Shown here: positions 58,925-64,000 of the stretch, piece by piece | Layout of the letters: each line of letters opens with the position of its first letter | How positions within the stretch are numbered: the stretch's first letter is position 1 | Assembly: GCF_018986915.1 (NCBI RefSeq) | Contig: NZ_CP076723.1 | Coordinates: 1,211,501 to 1,275,500, forward strand | Reading direction: 5' to 3' | Length of the DNA: 64,000 bases | Source of the DNA: Geomonas oryzisoli | GTDB lineage: Bacteria; Desulfobacterota; Desulfuromonadia; Geobacterales; Geobacteraceae | The notes under the pieces: generated by a model | Told to the model about the DNA's origin: nothing | Database searches by the model: none | What the model saw: only the letters and a program-made list of their open reading frames with translations | Position numbers and translations under genes: made by a program

Positions 58925-59095
58925 TTATTTTGATGATATTCCAATAAAAACCATCAGCACGACTAGCAGAATGATCATTCCGAAGGCAATTTTGGCCAAA
59001 CTGCCTACGTTTGCTCTTGTCTTTTTGTCAACAAACTTATTAAAGGTAAAGAATGCCGCAACAATAAGTATCACACAAACAAGCAGTCCAAACAT
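58925..59095 (-). CDS. Small two-helix membrane protein, 56 residues
   Basis: ATG 59095 is preceded by AAGGAGGGGGGC. The first helix is FGLLVCVILIVAAFFTF and the second IAFGMIILLVVLMVFIGI, joined by a basic loop (NKFVDKKTRANVGSLAK). It ends 16 bp before the zinc-ribbon membrane protein gene. No family recognised. Strong ribosome-binding site and clean helices make it credible in spite of its size. Confidence 0.72.
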   Translation of the reverse strand: MFGLLVCVILIVAAFFTFNKFVDKKTRANVGSLAKIAFGMIILLVVLMVFIGISSK

Positions 59096-59360
59096 GCCCC
59101 CCTCCTTATGTGAAGCGACTCATCGCCAGGTATATTTTTATTATTGGTTTAATTAAATTAAAAATTTTACCAATTCCTTCACTAATACACACTCATACAC
59201 TTGGCGGCTTGCAGTGTCAAACTCTATCTTAAGTTGTGGTCAGTAGGTAACATTGCCACGAGACCAAGGGATAGAAGCAGAGATGGGTGTCCGTTGCTTA
59301 TATAACTTATTAATGTGGGAAGGACAGAGGGACGTCCCTGAAATCCTGCGCAGCAGCTGC

Positions 59361-59397
59361 AAAGGCTCCACCGGCAATACGCCGGCGGAGCCTTTTG
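59361..59397 (+). terminator. Rho-independent terminator in repeat copy 1
   Basis: GGCTCCACCGGC pairs with GCCGGCGGAGCC around AATAC, followed by TTTTGTTGTTT. Identical structure in copy 2 at 61270-61305. Confidence 0.85.
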
Positions 59398-59556
59398 TTG
59401 TTTCAATGTACACACCGTCCCACGGGTAGCGGGAGCGAGACTGGAAATAGATCGGTAAGGCTGCTCTCGTGTTGTAGCGACCGGTTGGCGCACACGGTGA
59501 TCAGGGGACGTTCTGGCTTCGGTTGGCTCGTTATGAGCCGATCGTAGCCTTTTTTC
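59361..59556. repeat. Duplicated segment, copy 1 (about 200 bp)
   Basis: After the terminator the shared sequence runs through CAATGTACACACCGTCCCAC, GGAGCGAGACTGGAAATAGA and GTAGCGACCGGTTGGCGC, then resumes at CTTCGGTTGGCTCGTTATGA. Copy 2 (61270-61498) differs at few positions but has a 30-40-bp replacement in the middle. Confidence 0.88.
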
Positions 59557-60068
59557 GTTTTGGGGAGGAAGATGAAGAGAGGTAGGGGGACGTTGTTGAT
59601 ATTCTGGGTTTCGGCCTGCTGCACCGGGAAAGGCTCGCTGCTCGTGAGGTTTCGAGCGGTCCTGGACATGGTTGTCATCGCACCGCACCTGAACACAAAG
59701 TGGGGGGAGGTACACTCATAAATATTCTTCGACTATGGGTGGACTTGGGGTCAGTTGTCAACAAGCTGTAGCGTTGACAGAACTGGCTTTATCTAGTATA
59801 CAGATGAAGTATTTTTTAATTTATGATTGCTAGGATATTGGGATGGCATTGTCAATTTGCTAGTTTTAGTAAGGGTTATGCTTTTCATTCAATGATAGAA
59901 GCTGCGCATTCGGCATTTTACCAAGTAGAACCGCTTTGACTATCATCTGATTATCGTATACACGCTTAACCACTTAAAACCTGCAACGAGTCAAAGCATT
60001 TGTTGATCACCTAATTTGCACAAGAACTGAGGAACCATGCCTGATTGTATTTAAATATGGAGGGTCAA

Positions 60069-61013
60069 ATGAAGAAATTGATTGTGGTTTTTGTGGCTGT
60101 TTTCACTTTGATGTCACTCGGATGCAGGATTGACACGTTGACGATGGATTCAAATCAGAACGTTACGGTGGAAAGAACGATTCCAAAATACGAAGAAGCA
60201 GGTCAAAAATGGGGAAAATCTTTCGCCGAAAAAAAATTGAAATCAGGGCAGTTGAACAATGACCTCAGCCGGGATTTTATTTTCGCCCTGTGTGATAAAA
60301 ATAAATTAGGATACTTTTATGTTCATTCAGAATTGAAAGAGGCTTTTAAACGTGGTTTCAGAGTGGGATATGAAGACAGAACAGCTGACTTGGTACTTGG
60401 TCCACACATAAAAGAGGCTGCGGGACTAGTAGGAGAAACCACCTCAAATAAAATTGTTAACAATATAGATGTCTTTGAACATCAGTGGGAAGATTTACTC
60501 AAACAAGGGATTGACGTATTCATCGTTTTGATTTCAGAAGGTTCTCAAGCAGATAGAGAAATATTCATCAATAAATTTTCGGATAAATATTCGGAAAAAT
60601 ATAACTTTATGACGCAAAAGTATAACAAGAACAACAGAAATCGGGGGATTCAGCTCACACAAGGCGGCACCTCCTACATACTGGACCCGATATTGAATGC
60701 AGTTCAAATGCCGGAGCCTGACGTAATCAAGACTAAATTTTATTCGCTGGCCTTCAGCGTCATGGGCGATGAATGGGGACGTAGATATGGTACAAACTTA
60801 GTAAAGCGAGACGAGTTAATCGACATCCTCAGGCGTTGTAAGCCTGCACTTGAGGAAGGTGAAGGTGCTGAATCAAACCTCAGATACATCTACACCTCCT
60901 TTGCAGAAAGTTATCGTGCGGACTCAGAAGATACCTTTAAGGGGATCATGAAAGAGGCCGGTATTAAAAGCGCATATATAGACAAAACCATCGCGAAATA
61001 TATTAAAAAGTAG
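60069..61013 (+). CDS. AT-rich predicted lipoprotein of unknown function
   Basis: The protein has 314 residues from ATG 60069 (ATGGAGGG site). A lipoprotein signal ends FTLMSLGCR. The mature part is charged and helical (KYEEAGQKWGKSFAEKKL; FKRGFRVGYEDRTAD) with two similar-looking segments, the second around AFSVMGDEWGRRYGTNLVKR. Both have a W/G-x-x-Y/F-x-G pattern, so an internal duplication is possible. Composition is much more AT-rich than the host. No family recognised. It lies between the two copies of the duplicated segment. Confidence 0.7.
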   Translation: MKKLIVVFVAVFTLMSLGCRIDTLTMDSNQNVTVERTIPKYEEAGQKWGKSFAEKKLKSGQLNNDLSRDFIFALCDKNKLGYFYVHSELKEAFKRGFRVGYEDRTADLVLGPHIKEAAGLVGETTSNKIVNNIDVFEHQWEDLLKQGIDVFIVLISEGSQADREIFINKFSDKYSEKYNFMTQKYNKNNRNRGIQLTQGGTSYILDPILNAVQMPEPDVIKTKFYSLAFSVMGDEWGRRYGTNLVKRDELIDILRRCKPALEEGEGAESNLRYIYTSFAESYRADSEDTFKGIMKEAGIKSAYIDKTIAKYIKK

Positions 61014-61112
61014 CCAATATACTTGGTTGGTCAGTTTAAAGAGGTGAAAGTTCGAAGACCTGAACCGGTCCTTACTTCACACGGGTACAGAGGGTACAGA
61101 GAGGGATACAGA

Positions 61113-61200
61113 GGGGGACGTTGTTGATATTTTGACTTTCGCAAGGCTAGCCGTTGCGAACTTTGTGTAGTTAAAAATCAAAATATTAACAACGTTCTTC
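61113..61200. repeat. MITE-like inverted-repeat element, copy 2 (GTTGTTGATATTTTGA family)
   Basis: Left arm GGGGGACGTTGTTGATATTT, right arm AAAATCAAAATATTAACAAC. Shares both arms and the GCTAGC centre with 53951-54038. Confidence 0.82.
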
Positions 61201-61245
61201 ATGATAATATTTCCTGAATGATTTCAAAATAATCATGTAGAGTGA

Positions 61246-61263
61246 GATTCCCGCCGCCTCCAC
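61246..61263 (+). repeat. ssrA/tRNA-3'-end-like fragment
   Basis: GATTCCCGCCGCCTCCAC differs by one base from the tmRNA 3' end (GATTCCCGCCACCTCCAC) and is followed, as at 28779, by an AAGGCTCC terminator stem. No tRNA body precedes it. It may be a leftover attachment site. Confidence 0.5.
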
Positions 61264-61269
61264 AACTTC

Positions 61270-61498
61270 AAAGGCTCCACCGGCAATACGCCGGCGGAGC
61301 CTTTTGTCGTTTCAATGTACACACCGTCCCACGGGTAGCAGGAGCGAGACTGGAAATAGATCGGTAAGGCTGCTCTCGCGTTGTAGCGACCGGTTGGCGC
61401 GCATACGGCGGCCTTTTCGCCGAAAGTAAGGGGGATACCCCCTGAAATCCTTCGGTTGGCTTGTTATGAGCTGATCGGAGCCTTTTTTTCGTTTTTGG
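61270..61498. repeat. Duplicated segment, copy 2, with terminator at 61270-61305
   Basis: Matches 59361-59556, with GGCGGCCTTTTCGCCGAAAG and GGGGGATACCCCC replacing the middle of copy 1. The remaining DNA up to 61601 holds no other gene. Confidence 0.88.
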
Positions 61499-61601
61499 GA
61501 GGAGGCGGGATAAGAGATTGCTCCAGGGCTTGACGGAATTTCAACCTCTGCTATATTGGGAAATGTTAAAACATTCCAATCTTTTTACGCGGGAGGCTAC
61601 T

Positions 61602-62279
61602 ATGTTAGTAGAGGAGTACGATTCGGTCGAAGTCAATCTCCGAAAGCAGACTTTCCCCCAGTTATTTATCACCGTTTCCGATCTTGCCGATGCCCTGGAT
61701 GCTAATGCACTCTACAATGAAAACCGTCCCAAACACGCCTGTACCGGGGATGTCTTGAGGGAGCATGTGGCAGTCATGAAACAGCTAAGCATCGGCGCCG
61801 ACCGGGGAGACGTCCTGCTCAGGGATCAGCGACAGCAAAGACGGGATTTTTGCGAGCTCGATGTGGTCGGCTCGGTTTGTTACATGAAGAGCATAGCGAT
61901 CAACAGGAGGGACCCGACCCTCCTCCATTCTTTGACACTACCGCCGAAGGAAACAGCCCACAAGAATTCCCGCAAGGCGAATTCCTCCCACCAAAACGTG
62001 CCGATTCGTCTCGAAGTGAAACATGTGAGAGGCGAATCGGGTTGGGTTGTCATCCAAGGGACCCATGTGCGGGGTGGCGGGCCGTACCTGATCAATCTCT
62101 GCAAAGGCGAACCGACTTCTGAAGCAAGCTGGTACAACCCTGGTGGTCACCACGCCAGTTGCGCAAAGATCATCCTCAAGAACCTCGAACCGGCCAACAG
62201 GTACTACGTCAGGATGAGAACCGATGGGCCGGAAGGGCCGGGGCCGTGGTCGCAGGCTGTTTCGATCATCGTGTTGTAA
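61602..62279 (+). CDS. Hypothetical protein with C-terminal fibronectin-III-like region
   Basis: The protein has 225 residues from ATG 61602 (GGGAGG site). The N-terminal helical part has FPQLFITVSDLADALDANAL. The C-terminal part VPIRLEVKHVRGESGWVVIQ, then AKIILKNLEPANRYYVRMRT and GPWSQAVSIIVL, has the spacing of a fibronectin type III domain. No signal peptide. Function unknown. Confidence 0.65.
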   Translation: MLVEEYDSVEVNLRKQTFPQLFITVSDLADALDANALYNENRPKHACTGDVLREHVAVMKQLSIGADRGDVLLRDQRQQRRDFCELDVVGSVCYMKSIAINRRDPTLLHSLTLPPKETAHKNSRKANSSHQNVPIRLEVKHVRGESGWVVIQGTHVRGGGPYLINLCKGEPTSEASWYNPGGHHASCAKIILKNLEPANRYYVRMRTDGPEGPGPWSQAVSIIVL

Positions 62280-62384
62280 ACACATTTCACTTTCCTTCGC
62301 TTCGGTCTGCCGGTTTTTGTGGCAGACCGGAGCTGCAGTCCCTTCTGAAAGGCAATCCCCTCCCAAAAGAGCCACCAAAAACAA

Positions 62385-62418
62385 ATCCCCCCTGCCCCCC
62401 CTTCGCAAAGGGGGGAAC
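62385..62418. repeat. REP-like palindrome, inverted relative to 15467-15506
   Basis: AATCCCCCCTGCCCCCCCTT is followed by CGCAAAGGGGGGAAC; the CCCCCCTT/AAGGGGGG stem matches the copy before the amidohydrolase in the opposite orientation. Confidence 0.75.
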
Positions 62419-62498
62419 TCGAGTTCTCCGGCATCACTTTGAGCTATCTTCACTTTTGAGGACACACCATATATCCTAACGAGCTAGGAGGGTGTGTC

Positions 62499-62798
62499 AT
62501 GAGATCGAATCGCAAGTACGATTCAGAGTTTAAACGAGAAGCGATCAAGTTAGTCATTGATGAAGGCCGTACCATCCGTGAGGTAGAGAGCAGCCTAGGG
62601 ATCACCCATGGGGTTCTCAAAGGGTGGGTCCAGAAACATCGGGACCAACAAGATCCTGTAAAAGTTAAGCATGCATCAGTTGAAGCCGAACTGAAGCACC
62701 TGCGTAAAGAGAACGAGAGGCTACTGCGCGAGCGTGAAATCCTAAAAAAAGCAGTGGCCATCTTCTCGACGGATCCGAATCGATATTCGGGTTCATAA
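62499..62798 (+). CDS. IS3-family OrfA
   Basis: The 99-residue protein has a helix-turn-helix (REAIKLVIDEGRTIREVESS) and a leucine-zipper tail (EAELKHLRKENERLLRERE). AAAAAAAG at 62744-62751 is a -1 slippage site that would join it to OrfB. Ribosome-binding site AGGAGGG. Confidence 0.93.
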   Translation: MRSNRKYDSEFKREAIKLVIDEGRTIREVESSLGITHGVLKGWVQKHRDQQDPVKVKHASVEAELKHLRKENERLLREREILKKAVAIFSTDPNRYSGS

Positions 62799-62830
62799 CC
62801 GAGCACCGCTCCGAATTCGGAGTTCAGGAG

Positions 62831-63649
62831 ATGTGCCGAGTTCTTGGAGTGACTCGGAGTTGGTACTACGCCCATGCAGCCGGCCGGGTAACCAAGCGGC
62901 AGCGTGAAGACCAGGCACTGCTACCAGCTATCAAAAAAGCCTTTCACGACAGCGACAAGACGTACGGTGCAGTACGAGTAGTCAAAGAGCTGCAAAAGCA
63001 ACAAAAGTACGTCGGAAAGAACCGCGTCTGGCGCCTGATGCGTGAAAATGATCTGCGAGTGAAGACTAAGCGGCGATTCAAAGTCACCACGAACTCGGAT
63101 CACAAACGTCCTGTCGCGCCAAACCTTTTACAGCGGAATTTCTCTGCTCCAGCCCCTAATCAGGTTTGGACTGGTGACATCACGTACATCGAGACTGCCC
63201 AGGGCTGGTTGTACCTGGCAGTCGTGCTGGATCTCTTCTCCCGCCGGATCGTTGGCTGGAGCATGAGCGACCGAATGACAGACGACCTGGTTGTAACGGC
63301 TTTTGCCAATGCAGCGGTGAAGCGTCGGCCAGGAGCTGGCTTCATCTTCCACAGCGATCGCGGTTCGCAGTACTGCAGTAAGCGCTTCGGTACCACGATC
63401 AGCAAAGCTGGCGGCGTACAAAGCATGAGCGGCACCGGATGCTGCTACGACAACGCTGTGACGGAGACATTCTTCTCGACACTGAAGAGAGAATTGGTTT
63501 ACCACTGCTCCTTCAAAACCCGGCAGGAGGCGCAAAGCCGGATCTTTTGCTACATCGAAGGTTTTTACAATCGCAAGAGGCTACACTCTGCCATCGGCTA
63601 TTGCTCCCCAGAAGAGTTCGAGCAGCAGGAGTTGAAGATGGCAGCATAA
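62831..63649 (+). CDS. IS3-family OrfB transposase
   Basis: The frame has 272 residues from ATG 62831, in the -1 frame relative to OrfA. In-frame coding continues upstream (FITEHRSEFGVQEMCRVLGV) to the A7G slippage site, so the active product is an OrfAB fusion. The DDE core is present: WTGDITYIET, FHSDRGSQYCS and the E in NAVTETFFSTLKRELVY. The HTH_21 domain precedes. It looks intact. Confidence 0.94.
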   Translation: MCRVLGVTRSWYYAHAAGRVTKRQREDQALLPAIKKAFHDSDKTYGAVRVVKELQKQQKYVGKNRVWRLMRENDLRVKTKRRFKVTTNSDHKRPVAPNLLQRNFSAPAPNQVWTGDITYIETAQGWLYLAVVLDLFSRRIVGWSMSDRMTDDLVVTAFANAAVKRRPGAGFIFHSDRGSQYCSKRFGTTISKAGGVQSMSGTGCCYDNAVTETFFSTLKRELVYHCSFKTRQEAQSRIFCYIEGFYNRKRLHSAIGYCSPEEFEQQELKMAA

Positions 63650-63698
63650 GGGTTTCTAACGTGTCCTCTATTGCGAAGATAGGCCACTTCGTGGCGAA

Positions 63699-64000
63699 AT
63701 CTCTCCGAGGCGACGGCTTAACTTCAAAGTCGCGCACAAGACATTAAAACCAAAAATTCTCGCACGGAAAAGGAGCGAGATCTCTTCGAGGCGACGTCTC
63801 AACTTCAAAAAGTCGCGCACACGACATTAAAACTAAAATTCTCGCACGGAAAAGGAGCGAGATCTCTCCGAGGCGACGTCTCAACTTCAAAAAGTCGCGC
63901 ATAAAACATTAAAACCAAAATTCTCGCACGAAAAAAGAGCGAGATCTCTCCGAGGCGACGTCTTAACTCTAAAACGTCGCGCACAAAACATTAAAACCAA
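63699..64000. repeat. 82-bp tandem repeat array running off the window
   Basis: The segment GAGGCGACG recurs at about 63707, 63788, 63870 and 63952, with period 81-82. Each unit carries TTCTCGCACGG-AAAAGGAGCGAGA, a hairpin, and CGACGTCT ... AGTCGCGC, a second complementary pair. There are no unique spacers, so it is not a CRISPR array. Units differ at a few bases. Confidence 0.88.

Larger units (their letters stand above)
59157..60068. other. Repeat-rich stretch without genes
   Basis: Contains a terminator-bearing segment (59361-59556) duplicated at 61270-61498, a half copy of the GTTGTTGATATT element at about 59585-59612, and AT-rich DNA from 59720 to 60068 that should hold the promoter of the next lipoprotein gene. 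The 163-codon minus-strand frame across it is a repeat artefact. Confidence 0.6.
62457..63669 (+). mobile_element. IS3-family insertion sequence (about 1.2 kb)
   Basis: The left end TGAGGACAC and right end GTGTCCTCT are inverted; the inside holds OrfA and OrfB. Ends were set by this short match. A target duplication was not identified. Confidence 0.85.

Noticed and set aside
59224-59715. 163-codon minus-strand open frame
   Set aside because: It runs through a terminator and a duplicated non-coding segment; no ribosome-binding site or domain.
63699-64000. CRISPR array at the right edge
   Set aside because: Repeats are contiguous 82-bp units with no variable spacers, and no cas genes are visible.

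Overview
The window is high-GC bacterial chromosome that most resembles a Geobacter/Geomonas-type member of the Desulfuromonadia. This assignment is an inference. It rests on the dCMP deaminase-nrdR-ribD-ribE-ribBA-ribH-nusB gene order, a c-type haem sensor kinase, a peroxiredoxin-like gene that appears to use UGA for selenocysteine, small nitrosative-stress-type genes, and the many short palindromic repeats between genes.

Positions 1-28700 are core chromosome. A riboflavin operon (nrdR, ribD, ribE, ribBA, ribH, nusB) is followed by homoserine dehydrogenase and a 1-kb tandem repeat block. Next come a leftward trio (hemerythrin, a cysteine-containing small protein, a DUF1858-like protein), the candidate selenoprotein, a phosphofructokinase, a GAF-containing chemotaxis receptor, panB-panC-panD, an amidohydrolase, a haem-binding hybrid histidine kinase and a Cache-domain protein. 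The stretch ends with a two-component pair divergent from a PDZ protein plus MacA-MacB-outer-membrane-factor efflux operon. Two inverted CpxR-like boxes lie between the divergent units.

Positions 28779-44013 are an integrated element of about 15.2 kb inserted in the 3' end of ssrA (tmRNA). A 20-bp piece of the ssrA 3' end is repeated exactly at both ends. A P4-type integrase sits beside ssrA, and the apparent original ssrA terminator is stranded beside the far copy. The element carries an AIPR-type phage-resistance protein, an AT-rich membrane protein, two decayed MobF relaxase genes (one split by an IS21 element), a nucleotidyltransferase gene pair and an AlpA-like regulator. The most interesting cargo is a compact candidate RiPP system. 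A 38-residue, two-cysteine precursor with a perfect Shine-Dalgarno precedes a radical SAM/SPASM enzyme that has a PqqD-like leader-binding region at its N-terminus. A 15-bp hairpin separates the two genes.

Positions 44014-49130 hold tmRNA, a triple 87-bp repeat, smpB, a DMT exporter, a ClC channel and a HEPN/MNT toxin-antitoxin pair. A 44-bp direct repeat brackets the toxin-antitoxin pair together with a broken chimeric ORF.

Positions 49131-64000 are accessory DNA. They contain a sortilin/BNR-repeat lipoprotein, two PD-(D/E)XK-like nuclease genes (one with a zinc-ribbon partner), several secreted or lipoprotein genes of unknown role, an IS110-family element with a long structured 3' non-coding end, an IS3 element with a -1 frameshift site, several MITE-like inverted-repeat elements, a duplicated 200-bp terminator-containing segment and an 82-bp tandem array that runs off the window. 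Coordinates and starts were judged by eye from reading frames, ribosome-binding sites and motifs. No database search was run.
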